The position numbers and the translations under genes were made by a program. This document shows positions 1 through 12,700 of a stretch of 64,000 bases of DNA, piece after piece. Source of the DNA: Casuarius casuarius (lineage: Eukaryota > Chordata > Aves > Casuariiformes > Casuariidae); assembly GCA_003342895.1 (NCBI GenBank), contig PTFA01000302.1:197421-261420 (forward strand), in the 5' to 3' direction. Under the pieces are notes generated by a model, which made no database searches, was not told the origin of the DNA, and worked only from the letters and a program-made list of their open reading frames with translations. The number at the start of each line of letters is the position of its first letter. The first letter of the stretch is position 1.

Positions 1-200
1 GCCCCGCGCCCCTTCCCCTGCCTGGCCCGCGCGCCTCGTGCGGGGCCGAAGCCCCGCGTGTGCGGGCGGGTGCGCTGGGAGCGCACGTGCTGCTGCTCCC
101 GGGCGTGACACCCGCCGCGTATCCAGCCGTTCCCTGGCAGCTGAAAGCAGAAACCGCGTCTGCGAGTGGAAACCGCTTGACGGGGTCTGCTTTTGCGTTA
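1..200. promoter_or_regulatory. CpG-island tail at the start of UGCG intron 1
   Basis: The first ~190 bases are strongly GC-rich and dense in CpG, then the sequence falls abruptly to AT-rich intron. UGCG transcription starts upstream, so this is most likely the downstream shoulder of the promoter CpG island. I see no exon-1 coding sequence here. A 64-codon open frame across it (38-232) looks like a by-product of GC content. Confidence 0.6.
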
Positions 201-480
201 TCGTCTCTGCTGTCACCTTGCAGAGTTTCTAGCTAAGGTTTTTCTCTTCTTGCTGTTGTTTGCTCATGCTCCCTCAGAGCTTTTCTGTTCCTGGTGATGG
301 TGGGGACTGATGTATATAGCAATCGTAAAATAGTAGGTTAGTATTGTGCTTTTTGACCGTACAAACAGCATGGAGCAGACCAATCTAACACACTGCCCTG
401 TGCTGACCAGCCAGGATTTTAGTTCTGTATCCTGATGAGGTTTTTGAGGAATAACAATAGTAGTGGTGAAGGCAAGTGCC

Positions 481-517
<37 letters not shown>

Positions 518-1084
518 GCATATCTGGACCCTTCTCCCTAGATAACTCTGAGGAGAAGGGATGCCTTAAGAGTTTGAGGAGTGCTCGCTTTTCTGCGGCT
601 GACAAAAAGCAGACTGCTGCTTGAGCTCGGTGGAGGAACTGGCCATGTGTGTGTGGGAAACGGTTAAGAATGCACCTCTTTCTTGTGGAACACTTTTTTT
701 GTTAACTTTCACTCAAATAAAAGTCCAGTCTTGCATCACTGGAGCTATTAGAAAATGCATGATTTCTGTCTGTTCTGTCTGTGCTTATCGTTTCTCCTTT
801 CTTCCTGTTGCCCATGCATGTGATAGGTATCTGTAATAAACTTCTGCCCCTGTTGAAGTGAAAGGTAAAGCTCCTCTTGAGTTCATGGCAACTAGAGTTT
901 TGCTTCTACTATCTTTGGTTATGTTAGCCTTGTTTTTCATGTAAAATCACTTATATGAGCTCGAATCATTTTGCTGTGTTGTAGTTCAGCTACATATAGA
1001 TTTTTATATTCACTCAGGCATTTGTATCTTCTTTTTTGAAAACTATCTGTATGGGCAGAGCAGGCAGTTTTGGTAGTGGGGGGC
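201..1084. other. Intron 1, proximal part
   Basis: This is AT-rich intronic sequence with no exon that I can support. It contains a TA/CA microsatellite at 481-520. The rest is unremarkable. Confidence 0.5.
481..520. repeat. (TA)n(CA)n compound microsatellite
   Basis: An uninterrupted run of about twelve TA units passes directly into about seven CA units. It is a plain dinucleotide repeat inside intron 1 and is probably length-polymorphic. Confidence 0.9.
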
Positions 1085-1925
1085 TGTAAGAATGCCCTGT
1101 GTGGGAGGAGACCGTGAACAGCCCTCTGCTGGTCACAGCTGGTTCTGGATGGCTTTGAAACAAACGAAAACAGCCAAAACTTCTACCTGTCCAAGGACTG
1201 GCTGCATGTGGTGCTGCTGCTCACACATATTAAAGAAAAAGCAGCAACCTCAAGGGGCAGGAGACACAAAAGGAGGAGACACATGAGAGGACACACAGGA
1301 GGAAGCATGTGAAGAGACCATGGAGGAGAAACAAGATAAAGCTGAGGGGGATGTTGGTGAGGGTACAGCTGGAGGTGTGCTTTTTGGAAAGGGGCAGTCC
1401 ATGCCAGATGAGATGCACTGCCAGAAGGGCCTGTGGCCTGTGGGTAAGCCACCCTGGAGCAGGGACACCCCTCAAGGGACTGCGGCCGGTGGAGGACCCA
1501 TGCCAAGGCAGGGACACTCCCAAAGAGACTGTGGCTGTGGAGGGACCTGTACTGGAGCAGAGGAGGTACAAAAAACAAGGAGCATTGGAGGAAAAGGAGT
1601 AAGAAGTCAGAAACAGGAGACAGACAATTACGCACTGACTCCAGGCCCCTGTGCTGCCTGTCACCTCATGGAAGGGATTAGGAGGGCCTGAGTACAAATT
1701 GCACGAAAACAAGGGAAACTGAGAGGAGGAAAGGGGGAGGAGAGGTGTTGGACTGACGCTGGGCTTGGGGAAGGGGGGAGGAAAGGTTTCCCTAAGTGTT
1801 TGCTTAATTGTCTTCTCTGTTTCTCAATACCCAAATCAGTAATTAACATTTTGTACTTAATTTACTGTCAATGAACAGAATTCCCCAAATCGAGACTATT
1901 TTGTCCATAACGGTAATTGCGGGCA
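1085..1925 (+). mobile_element. Decayed avian LTR-type retroelement relic
   Basis: From memory, this stretch resembles a family of long terminal repeats common in bird genomes. It shows, in order, a CTGGTCACAGCTGGTTC-like start, a TATA-like ACATATTAAAG near 1,228, a purine-rich body with GGAGCAGGGACAC units repeating at a 49-bp period (1,459-1,560), a CCCCAAATCGAGACTATTTTG-like segment near 1,885, and an end at ACGGTAATTG. No gag, pol or env frame is associated with it. The copy is heavily mutated and appears to lack the last part of the family. The + orientation is inferred from the promoter-like to poly(A)-like order. I am sure it is a repeat of this type but not which named family, and open frames across it on both strands are not genes. 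Confidence 0.6.
1459..1560 (+). repeat. 49-bp tandem repeat inside the LTR relic
   Basis: The word GCAGGGACAC starts at 1,459 and 1,508, and GCAG starts again at 1,557, an exact 49-bp spacing. Between these points the two units share the pattern of a run ending in GACTG, then GGC, GTGGAGG and GACC. About two copies are present, diverged but in register. Confidence 0.75.
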
Positions 1926-2360
1926 GCATCCGGACCAGGCATGGCCTGGGAGTGCAACAGCTCCAGAGAAACTCTGGAAAGAGCCTTGGCCCTGGTATTG
2001 GGAATTTGTGGTATTGTGCTGTGGTGTAAGGGCTGTGCTTGTTGCGTATGGGGGGGGGATAGGTGCAAACAGTGTGTAAACAGTGGGGAAACAGTCCGAG
2101 GGGACCCTTGGCTAGCTCTTGCTGGACAGGAAGGCAGTGGGGAAGAATGGGTGTGGGTGCCCAGCTCCCAGCCCCAGGGGTCTGGAGCCAGGGCCGCCTC
2201 CCCACGCCGTGCCGAAGAGCAGTGGCCCTGGCGGTGCAGTAGCTGTGACGCCCCAGGGAGTGGGTGCTGCTGTGCCGGGGGTGCCAGGGGCTTGCTATGT
2301 GCTCCCAGCAGGGCCCCGGAGAGAGCGAGGGAGCTGGGCTGGCGGCATTCGTCAGCATTT
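1926..2360. other. GC-rich block of unknown nature in intron 1
   Basis: Directly after the LTR relic the sequence is GC-rich with scattered CpGs, unlike the AT-rich intron around it, and it ends near 2,360. Open frames of 86-171 codons cross it in several frames on both strands, which suggests a shortage of stop codons from base composition and not a gene. It could be the internal part of the neighbouring retroelement or an independent insertion. I recognise no protein motif. Confidence 0.35.
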
Positions 2361-5300
2361 AGCAATTCCGAACTGGTGAGTTGGAATGGCTGATCTGTGA
2401 TACTAGAGTACTAAGATAATGTTAAAAATATTTCAGCAAAGTTGTTCTGGCCTAAACGATTTGCATCCTGCAACTTTCTGTTTTTTTTTTTTATGTTTGA
2501 TTTAGGAAAATACTTAGCGCATGCAAATGAAGAAGATAAACAGGATTATTCGTATGTTCAGTAAAAGTTTTTCTTATTTGGAGTGCTGTCAGTAGCTGCC
2601 AGAGTTAATTTCATACCAGTAGTTCAGTTGAGGGGTTTATGCTGAATTTGCTTAAAAAAGGTGTGGATTTTGAATATCTAGAGTGCTGTACAAGGTTTCA
2701 GTTGAGGAACAATGCCCATTCCGACATGCAGCATTTGCTAACATACAACACTTGCAAAAATTTAAATCTGGCTCTTTTTTGCCACCTTGTTTTCCCTCTC
2801 TACCCTTCCCCACTTTGAATAGTTTTGGTATAAGTACAATAGGTTCAGTGGGTCTTGTATTCCTTTAAAACAAACAGGTGGGCTGAAACAATGAAATCTG
2901 AATAGCCACACTGTTAAGTCAAGTGGCAATTTTTATAAATTGTCTAATGCATGTGACTATGAAACCATTCGGTTTGGCACGCTCTGTGTAATACTGAGTC
3001 AGTGAAGTAAATGCAATGAACATGGGCCAAACAGCAGTCTATATTGCTAATTAGATAAAATGCAGTTTGCATATATTTACTCTGTGTAGTTAGGTTGTGT
3101 TGTTTGAGCTGTTTCAACTGAATTCCTATCCACTATGCCTGGCTCAAGTTTTTGAATAAGACCCCTGTATTTGTATGGGCTCTGAAGTGAAGTGGAGCCA
3201 TTTACTGATCCTACAAGAAGAGGAGTTTAATGTTGAGACTACCTAATATGCTAATTCTGAAACCAGCTAAAGTGGGCATTCAGAACTAAAAATGAATGTA
3301 TAGTTTTGTCTGAAGTGGAAGGCGATGTGAATGAGGTATTAATATGGAAAAAGACTTACAATACTGGCTAAAGTATTGCTTGTGGAAAATGAGGAGTAAA
3401 CTTTGATATTTTAGTGGTCTGCAAAATAGTTAATAAACTAATGATGTCTGCTGACTTCAAAAGATATGCAAAGAGCAGAACAGAAGGCTTCTTAAATTAA
3501 GAAAAAAAAAGAACAACAGCTAAAGCTGCTTTCTCAGATTTTTGCACTCTGGGACATAGCTCATATTTCTGAATCAGTGGCTGGCATAGTCTGTGGCAGT
3601 GGACATGCTGTTTTAGCTGTTTCAAAGTGAATGGTTCTAGTTTAGTAATAGGAATTTTCTGAATGATACATGTCTCTTTTTTTTAAATAAAGCTGGCAAA
3701 CAAAACATGAAGAAACTAGAAGATGCCTTATTTAGGCTTAATCTCTCTGATCTCAGTTTTCCTATTGTGTCTTCAGAGTTTAGACTAAAAACGAGTGAAA
3801 GTCTATATTTTATATTACTACTTTTCTGAATAACTCTCTTGCTTCTTGTTGATGACTCTTTTAACTTGTACCAAATACAGAGATGCATGTTATAAATGTA
3901 TTCTGGGATTGGAGAGAGGGAAGGAATGGCTTTTAAGTTAGGGAAGTTGAATTGCATCTTTGGTAACTTGCCTTCAACTTCAGTAGTGTTTGGTAAATCA
4001 CTGAAGCTATTCATAGCCTGCTGCGTTATTTTCTGGGTCTACAAAAGTGGACAACTGGAATCCTATTCCAGTATTGAGTGTCTGTCATTCCTGTCTATCA
4101 GCAGGGATTCTAATTACAGTGCTTTAATAATATAAATTAATTCTGTTTTTTAGAGGCGCCTCTAGTAAGTTGGTATTGAAGTTGTTCATTGTCTCACTTC
4201 CCCACGTGTAAGTGGGAAGCATAGGGCCATGTAATTTAATTGATAAACAAATTGGTGCTTTAATCTTTTTTAAAAAAACTAAAGCATCTGTAACTTAAAC
4301 ACCAGTAAATGAAGAGATTGTGAATTTGGTGTTCATGCAGAGTTTGGATGTAACTGGGCAGATTACATCTTATCTACTGAGTGGAACACAGGACTCTGTC
4401 AAAAACAAAAATGTAACAAAAAATCTGAATGTAATTAAAAGCATAATTAACTAATGGCTTTATCATGAGTATGCACACAGGAAGCAACTTCTGATACACA
4501 GGCTGCACAGATACAGGAATCCCAAGTTTCCTGAAGTACCTGGATAACTTTAAAAAACGTTCTAAGACATATCTTCCCAACCTAAACAAAACACCCTGGA
4601 ATCAAACGTGTGATGTGTGAAATCTTTTTAATCTCTTTGTTAATATATATTAGTGTGCAACAATTGCGAGCTTTCGTTCTTAAGAAAATAACCGTTCTGT
4701 TTTTCTTTGCCATTGTATTTGTTCATCCCTTGCTGCGTAATCCATGCATCTGTGTCCAGTCTTGCCCTATGCTGTTCTGTGGCCTCTCTAATTGTCTCCT
4801 ATTTTGCCCTTTTGACCTTTTTGCATGTTGATATGGCTACTTCATCCTTCATGTCTTATTTCTTCACCATGACTGTCAGCATCTGGCAACAGACTTGCTA
4901 AGGTACATGTTAAGAAGAGTAAAATTTAGGCACATTGCCATCATTGGGTTGCACTTTTCCTCTTTGGTTTATGCAGGTGATTCAGAGGTAGCTGTGTCAC
5001 AGATAGGAACCACAAGGGGATGGAGTAGAGTTCTGATCTAAAAGGCGCTCTTAGGAGAATTCACCTATATATTCACATAATACAAGAAGTATTGTGCAAG
5101 TATTATGAGGCATAAGTGAACTGAAACTTGAATAGATTTTCATGGATATAGTGCACATAGTCATTTCTGAGACTAGAAGTATCCTCCCCTCTTGTTGATA
5201 ATCAGGTTCAAACAGAAAACTCAAAAGTGTGATTGTACTGGAGCTTCTCAAGAAAAAGGTTGGAAGGCTTGGCACATGCAGAATTCTGGGTCTGGTTTTG

Positions 5301-5961
5301 GTTTTGTTCATTGTTTTAGTTGAATCTTCATTGAACTTCAGTTATTTAGGCTGAAATTTTGCATGCTAGTTGTCTGCCTCAGGGTGAATAGTTTTTCCTG
5401 TTTCATAGCCGATGACATTTGATGTATAGTGTTGGTAACCTTCATAGTAGGTTGCCATCTGTGGTCTTGTATGCGTGAAAACAGGGAACAGAGCAAGCTC
5501 ATCTGTATTAGGAATCTTTTCCTACAGGACTCTTAGGTAAAAGCAAGCAAAAAAGAACTTGCATCTTTGGCTGCAAGCTGGGGCTTTAGAGAAGTGTGAA
5601 AAGCTAGAAAGTTATGAGGTTTGTGTTTGATGTAGGGTAACATTTTTAATTTCCTCCTCTTTCTCCTTGCAGCCCTCTCTCCCTTTATCTAGGCATTGAG
5701 GATGGACCCTACTTTTTGTGGAAACTTTGTAAGGTGTTTGCAAGTATTGCATCTCTATATCTTTCTGGCTTGCTTTTACTCAGCAACTGTATGACAGCCT
5801 TGTAGAGGGGAGTCTGAAGGATAGCACAGGAAAGTTAAAGTTAAGTATAATTACTGGGGAGGAACACAGGAAAAACAAAAGGAATGGGAACAAACAAGTG
5901 GTTGAAACTTTTAACAACTCAGAGGCAGTGGTGAGAGTCAGTTTTTCAGCACTGAGTGGGA
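2361..5961. other. Intron 1, AT-rich, no recognised element
   Basis: This is AT-rich intronic DNA with poly-T and poly-A tracts. The open frames (for example 3,637-4,014 on the minus strand) have no recognisable domain, splice context or residue bias. I see nothing to annotate. Confidence 0.5.
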
Positions 5962-6070
5962 AATCATAGAATATTTTAGGTTGGAAAGGAGTACTGAAGA
6001 TTGTCAGTTCCTACCATATGTTCAAAGCAGGGTGAACTTGCAGCAGTTTGCTCTATGGCCAATGTACAGA
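5962..6070 (-). mobile_element. CR1 LINE 3'-end fragment (minus strand)
   Basis: AATCATAGAAT followed by TTAGGTTGGAAAGGA is the reverse complement of the CR1 3' tail, which ends in ATTCTATG-type 8-mers preceded by a CCTTCCAACC-type segment. The similarity fades within about 100 bp, so this is a short, old, 5'-truncated insertion, the usual form of CR1 copies in birds. The far boundary is approximate. Confidence 0.65.
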
Positions 6071-6369
6071 TAAGGACATGATAGCTTGTGTCTGTGGTAG
6101 AACAAAAAAGCCACTGAAGGGATTCAAAAAGTTTGAGAGGTGAATAAAATCACAAGGCAGAAAAATCTTTTGAACAGCATTATGAAGGGTTGGCAGTGTG
6201 ACAGAACTTCATTTCTGCACACACAACCCCTCCCCCTGCCCCCAAATCCCTAGACTCCCCTTTTCTTGTGATCAGACATGAAATAGACTAAAGAAGAGTG
6301 AATTGTAAGCTGTACAAGTGAAAGCAGAGGCTATCTTAAGGATCTCTTTTTTAAAGAGAATTTGCATGA

Positions 6370-6740
6370 TTTATAGCAGGGATTTAAGAATGTAGGGAGA
6401 GGCAGGCCATGGTAAAGGTGATGATCAGTGTGTATCTATGAAGGGGGGAAACATGCTTGACGAGGCTGATAGCCTTTTGTGATGAGATGACTGGCTGGGT
6501 GGGTGAGGGGAGAGTAGTGGATGTTGTTCATCTCACCTTCTGTAAGGCTTCAAAACTGTCTCCAGTCACATCCTCATAGAGAAACTGATGAAGCACAGGC
6601 CAGGTAAGTAGAGTGTGAGGTGGACTGAAAACTGGCTGAGTTGCCAGGCTCAGAGGGTTGTGATCTGTGGCACAAAGTCCAGCTGATGGCCAGTCACTAG
6701 TGATGTCCCCCAGGTGTTGCTACTGGGGCCAATACTGTTG
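6370..6740 (+). mobile_element. CR1 LINE fragment, reverse-transcriptase region (plus strand)
   Basis: The sense strand reads through a diverged piece of CR1 ORF2 in the reverse-transcriptase domain. Recognisable stretches include ACATGCTTGACGAGGCTGATAG, GACTGGCTGGGTGGGTGAGG, AACTGGCTGAG, CAGAGGGTTGTGATC and GATGTCCCCCAGG. The reading frame is broken by several stops. Neither the 5' part of ORF2 nor the CR1 3' tail is present on this strand, so it is an internal remnant. It is separate from the nearby minus-strand tail at 5,962. Confidence 0.85.
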
Positions 6741-9700
6741 TGAGTGGTAAGATTTAGAATTAAGGAAAGCAAAGCTGTGTAGAACCAGAGATCTGAGAGA
6801 GATAACAAGGTAGGAGAGAAATCATGATGCTGAGAGCAGTTGGAGAAGGTCAATATTTTTAATAGTATGTACTTCTCTAAAAGAAGTCTAGAGGATCAGG
6901 AAGATACAATACTAATTAAACTTTGAGGGGAGGTGTGGTATTGGAAGCTCTTAACAGGAATGATTTTATAGAATGCAGGGAACTGAAGCCTTGATTAAAG
7001 ACTGTCTAGGACAGACTTAAAGGGGCGGAATTTCAGCTAACTGGATGGTATGATCATTGTGTTGATGGAGGAAGTGGCATAGTAGATGTTGACGAGTGGG
7101 TTTTTGAAACAAACCATGTCTGCTTAGTGAATGGCTTGCATGGAAGGGGAAGATAGAGGACAGCAAGACTTAGAGTATGTAAGATGGATGAAAGATGGGA
7201 AGTTAATCTGGAAGTGAAATAGATAGGGTTACTAGAGCAAGTAGATATCCTGGAGGGGAGAATGCATCCAGGCTTGTACGTCAGATGAGGCTGAAGAGTG
7301 GATTGAGGAGGAGTATATTATGTGTTTATCAGCTTTTATATGGATATGAAGAAGTTAAAAGAAGCTGAGATTGTACAGAGCCAGATGTTGTAATAAAGGC
7401 ATAATTTTTGATTAAGCTGGATGTGTAGAGGTGTTTAGATAGATGGTGAAGACAGGTAAATTGTATTAAAGTGAATCTGTGAAATTTCTGTCAGAACCAC
7501 TGTGTGGCATGCCAGCTATGCAACTAGTTTTACTGGTTTACTAGAGATCCTGCAGTTTTTCCTTTTGTTCTTTTTTTTAACAGTATTGCTTAAGGCCAAT
7601 TACTAGTGTAAAAAAATCCTGTGATTTCTTTAATCTTTTATTTTATTTGAAATGAGGTTCAGTGGTTTTATGCATTCTTGCATTGAGACTGAAGATCGTG
7701 ATTTAAAAGAAATCGTAAACATACTTTATTGTGATAAATGTTTTGTTATAGATTAAAAAAAGCCTTTCATCTTGCTTATTGCAAGGTGAATAGTTTTGGG
7801 TTTTCTTAAATGCATTTCTTAGAGTCAGTGATGACCTAGGCTAGAATATACCTCCTTTTTTTTTTCTGTTTTTTTGGGTTTTTTGTTTTTTTTAGTCTTA
7901 TCTGAGTCAAATTCATGAGTTCGTGGCATGCATAAAAAAGGCTTATTGCCTTTTGGGCAAGTAAGGTTAAAACATGGTTACAAGTGCAGACAAAGAGAAA
8001 GCCAAAATAAAGCATTGTACTAAATAAAAGATTAAGAGCATCTGAGCCGTGCTACCCGTAACTCTTTGCTTTGGAATTGCTGTTTTCCTGGAAGCAATTT
8101 TTGATGAATACTTGACAGATGTCTCTAGTGGATCAGACACCAGTCTGCCTTCCTTTCTTTATTTTTTTTTAATTAAAGCAGTCAGATAACTAAAAAAAAA
8201 TTTTTTGCTAACTTGTGCTGTTAGTAGCTTTGGTTTGTGTTTTAGACCACTTAAGTTGTCATTCCCCTGTTCACTTTTCACAACTGTTTTTGAAAACCTA
8301 ACTCTGATTCCACTGCTGCCCCCTTCTCCCCCCCACCCCAAGTGCTATGCATGGAGAAGAAAACAACATAAATGAAGATAAACATTCATTTTTGTATTAT
8401 TTACAAGTGTCCTGTTTTTATAAAGTGTTTATTTTGAGGGGTTGGTGCAATATGTCTGTATAATAGTGAATTCCCAGCTGATTGTTGCTTTGCTTTGATA
8501 ACGCTACACTTAATTATGAAGCTGAAAAAATAAGTTTCTAGTCATATGTGCACTTTTTCAGACAGCAAGTAATCAAACTGCAGAAAATGAGGTTTCAGTA
8601 AATTCCCTGAGCTATCCTTGGAGGACATGCCCTACAACCCTTTCTGCTAGGGGAAGAAATAATCCTTTTAGCCTCAAAACAACATGAATTTCTCCTATAA
8701 GCTTTGATAAAGTGTGAGATTTTGGTTTAAAATGAAGGAGGTGAGCCCAGAAACTCATAAGAGCATGGATTTTTGGTAGCTGATGAGTGTTTGTAAGAAC
8801 AATGATAGCAACAAGAGTGAAAATTCTTTCATTTGTTCTCACCTATCTCTGTGACTGGTAGGGGGGAAGAGAGAAGACAGTTTTCAGGCTGGAGGAGATT
8901 TCTTCTCCCTTTCTCTCTCCCCAGCTGTACTGATTTCACAGAAGGTGGTGGTTCAGTGAATGGTTGGCATACTCCCATTAACCTTCTGAAATACTAATGA
9001 AGTGCGTCAAAATTAAGATAGCCCACATTTTTTAAATAAATTTTTAAAGTAGATATCATACATATACCGGTACAAGTTTTGAGATTTTTTGGAAAAATTT
9101 ACAGGTGAAACTTACAAAAGTAATTTTTCTGTGTTTTATCTGTTGAGGACATAACGAAGTATCAGAAAAGTGATTTTTTTTTTTTTTTTTTTTTTAATTC
9201 TGTATGGTGCCAACAAGAACTATTACTTTGCCTTGACCGTCTCTTTCAAAGATTTTTTAATCATTTTCTTCCATTTGTAATGTTCCTTATAGAAAATATA
9301 CCCAAGTTTTCCTTAAGACATTCATAGAGTGAGAGCATTTACACTGACAATTATGTATTCAAGGCAAGGTTTGTAGCTCTTTGTCACCCCAACTCGTGCT
9401 TAAAAAAAGATCGTGTAAGTTGGTGTTTGGGTAAGATTTCTTCTTCTTTGAAATATTGTTTTTTACTCTGGAAACATTTGCATCTAAATTAGCTGAATAT
9501 AAATATGGGCCGTCATCCACTGAAAGTTAAGAAAAAAAATATTGGTATGATATCGGTTCATTCAGTTTCTGATTATCAGTGCTAAAATAAGTCTTTATTA
9601 CTGACAGTTAACTGGGAAGCTTTTAGGGAGGAGAAGCTGGGAAATATTCTTGGGTGACAGGGATATTTGGCACAAAGGGAGCAGGATGGAGTAACTTGAT

Positions 9701-12700
9701 AATGTTTATGTAAATAAATGATACATTATATTGTCATTTAAAGTTGTGCCTAATGAGGTGAATATGGACAAACTGTTTTTTCTACAGAATTGGAAAAATA
9801 AAAAACCAGAAATATTGACATCGCTCACACTATGCATGTTCTAAAGCTTTATGTTTAAAAGATTTTATACTTTGTGAGGGGTTAATTCTGTGCTAAAAGC
9901 TCTCTGCTGTGGTGGGTTTATCTGTCTGTGAGTTACTGCCATCCCCTGAAAATGCTTTCATAAATAAACCAAAGTCTGTGGATGTGACTCTCTGAAGTTA
10001 CATCAACATTCACTGAAAGGAGGAAAAAAAAAGCATACTTATCATACCATATCAAAAAGCATACCTACTTCTATGCTTCATTTGCTATTAACTTGCTACT
10101 CAAAGGGATAATCTCACTCCCCCACCCCGACTCCTACACCTTGCTGAGCGTTTCTGCCTTTCTGATCTACCTTCAGTGAGCACAGTGACTCATACCAGCA
10201 AGCTCTCTTTCTTTGTGGGATGGTTCTCTGTTGGATCAGCAGGCTGACTGAATTCGTCTTGTGGCCTTAACTGCTAAAACCACCACCAGGCTGAGACTGT
10301 GGGAAAGCAGAAGCAGAGGAGAAAAATAGAATGTTGTTTTAATGGGAGCCTGCAGATCGATAATAAGGAAAAACTGTGCCTTAATTTTAATGTTTACTCT
10401 GGTGTAGTGATGGCTGTGATATAGACAGCTTTCTGTGTTTGTTTTTGTTAAACGTATGTCAACTTGCTGAAATACAAAAATGTCCAGGCTTTGGACAGTA
10501 CAAAGGGTTCCATAACTTTAGCTTTAAACAGGCTCACATACAATAGGTTGTATTTGTTTCTCCTGTAGATATTAGATGTGGAGATAGAGGAGGAGGAAAG
10601 GAGTTTCTAGATTAAAACAGGGAGTGTTTGACCCATGTTTTAAGTTGAGGTCAGTAATGTCCTTTTCTGCTTTCCTCAAACAGTAATTTCTTCTGTACTT
10701 TTTTTTTCTCGAACATTAAACATAGTTTAAAAACCCTTTGAAATAAGAGTATGTCAAGTTATGGATTGCATATGGTGAACTTGCCTTTCGCAAAAACATG
10801 TTCAGCTGTTTGGAAGATAGTTTTTAAAGAATTTCAGCCATACATGAAGATTTTTAAAATGAGAAATGTCAAATCAGGCCAGATTGGGAGGGGGGACCCT
10901 CTCTTCAGTATTTTGTTTTTATTACTAGCCATGGATTAAACTATTCCCAAAACTGGAAGAGCAAATTAATGTTGGGAGGGTTTTTTTGAGAATATTTAGC
11001 TGCTGAAAATTGTAATTATCACAAGTTATATCTTTAGGTTCTTTCTCATTCTGTTCCTTCTCAGATCTGTAGTTCTGCATTTTTTTAATATGGGAAAACC
11101 TTGACTCCTGCCATTCATTTCCTTTCATCTCTTCCCCCTCTACTACCTCCAGTCATGATTTCAGTACATGACATTCCATTGTTCCTTTTCCTTTTTATAT
11201 GTCTGTAGGGCATGTGTAGTAAAGGAGAGCATTTGCCTAGAAAGTCAGTGAAATGTATTTGATCTGCCTTTTCCACTTTGTAAGTACATGATGAAACATG
11301 TATTAATTGCAGCATGTATTTCAGCACAAACTTCTAATCTGAGATAACTTAAAATAAGGTACACAAGCAGTAGGGCTATTAGGTGCTGAGGTTTTTGTTG
11401 TCATTGGATTTTTTTTGTTTAGGTTTTTGGATTTTTTTTGTCACACTAAAACCTATGGCCGCTTCACTTCTGTCAGACAGCCGTGACAGCTCTGTACTAT
11501 GAAGTGGGCACCTGAATCTTATCCAGCATTTCTTTCTTTCATACTTATCTACTTACCTCCGCTTCTGAGTGTTGCATCAAGGCCAAATGACACTTACTGT
11601 TTTTATTTATAATTACTGTCATACTAGAATTGACATTAGTGTTGCCCCTTAAAGTCCTCTTTCACTTGTCCCCAGCTGTGCATTTCTGCTCCTCCATAAT
11701 TTTATAACTGCTAGATCAGTGGGTGGACTGACTTACTGCATGTTATTATGATCACTGAATCTGGTGCAAGCCAGAGAGTGGTGTTAGTCAAGCTGCCTAA
11801 TGATCTCACCACAGCCTTTTCAAACTGCGTACCTACTGAGTTAAACTGTCAGAATACTAACATTACAAACAGAATAATAGTTTTATGGTGGTTTATGTCT
11901 CAGCTAGGTCACTGTGGGATCAGACAAGTGTCAGCACCGCTGTGAGATAAGCACAGCAATATCCTGGAAGATGAGCAAGATGAGAGAGGGGCGACCTCTC
12001 TGCAGTAGCCTATGGTTAAATTGGTTCAGCTGTGTTGTAAGACTGCACTCTGGGGAGGAAAAAAGAGTGGGGAAACAAGATCGAGGTGTTTAGTTCGTGC
12101 TTTACAAAGAATTCTGGCCATTTGCTAAGAGGCATATTGCCACGGGTGTTTTTAGTTTTTGTTTGCTAACTTGTTTTGTAATTTTCAAATTCATCTGAAG
12201 TCTAGGAGGTCCTTAAAAAGGAAAAATAGTGTCATAGACCTCTTAAAGCGCTTCTAGAATTCTTTTATTTACAAGCTGGATTGAGCAGTGTGAGAAATAA
12301 GAAATACTTATTAGTGTGTTGTTCAGGTTTAATTATGTCCTTGCAGAGAGTATTCTCTTTCTTCCTTCTCTCTGCCTCTATGCCCAAGTCTGTTCTGCTT
12401 CCTTTTGGTATAGAATAGTGCTGTGAGAAAGGCTATTCATGCAACCCCCTTCCCTTCCCTTCCCTCTTTGTAGCTGGCGAGCTGACTACTGTCTTGAATC
12501 ACTATTGACTCTGAGGAGTAAGATACAGTGTTATTAGATAATTCATTGAAAAATGGTCAGATAGACTGTTTATAAAGTTATGACTGAGGTACTGAAACTT
12601 ATTTGGTAGCTATCTGTGTCTTCCTGTATGGAACTGTTTTTATACAATTATATTAATGTTGTAGGATCTTAAATGGACTAACTTTAGTCTTTGTAAAGCA

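Noticed and set aside
1..232. Exon 1 of UGCG
   Set aside because: No sequence encoding the end of the signal anchor followed by a donor is present in the CpG-rich start, so exon 1 must lie upstream.
1183..1712. Two minus-strand frames of 150 and 160 codons
   Set aside because: They overlap each other and + strand frames, and they lie in the purine-rich body of the LTR relic.
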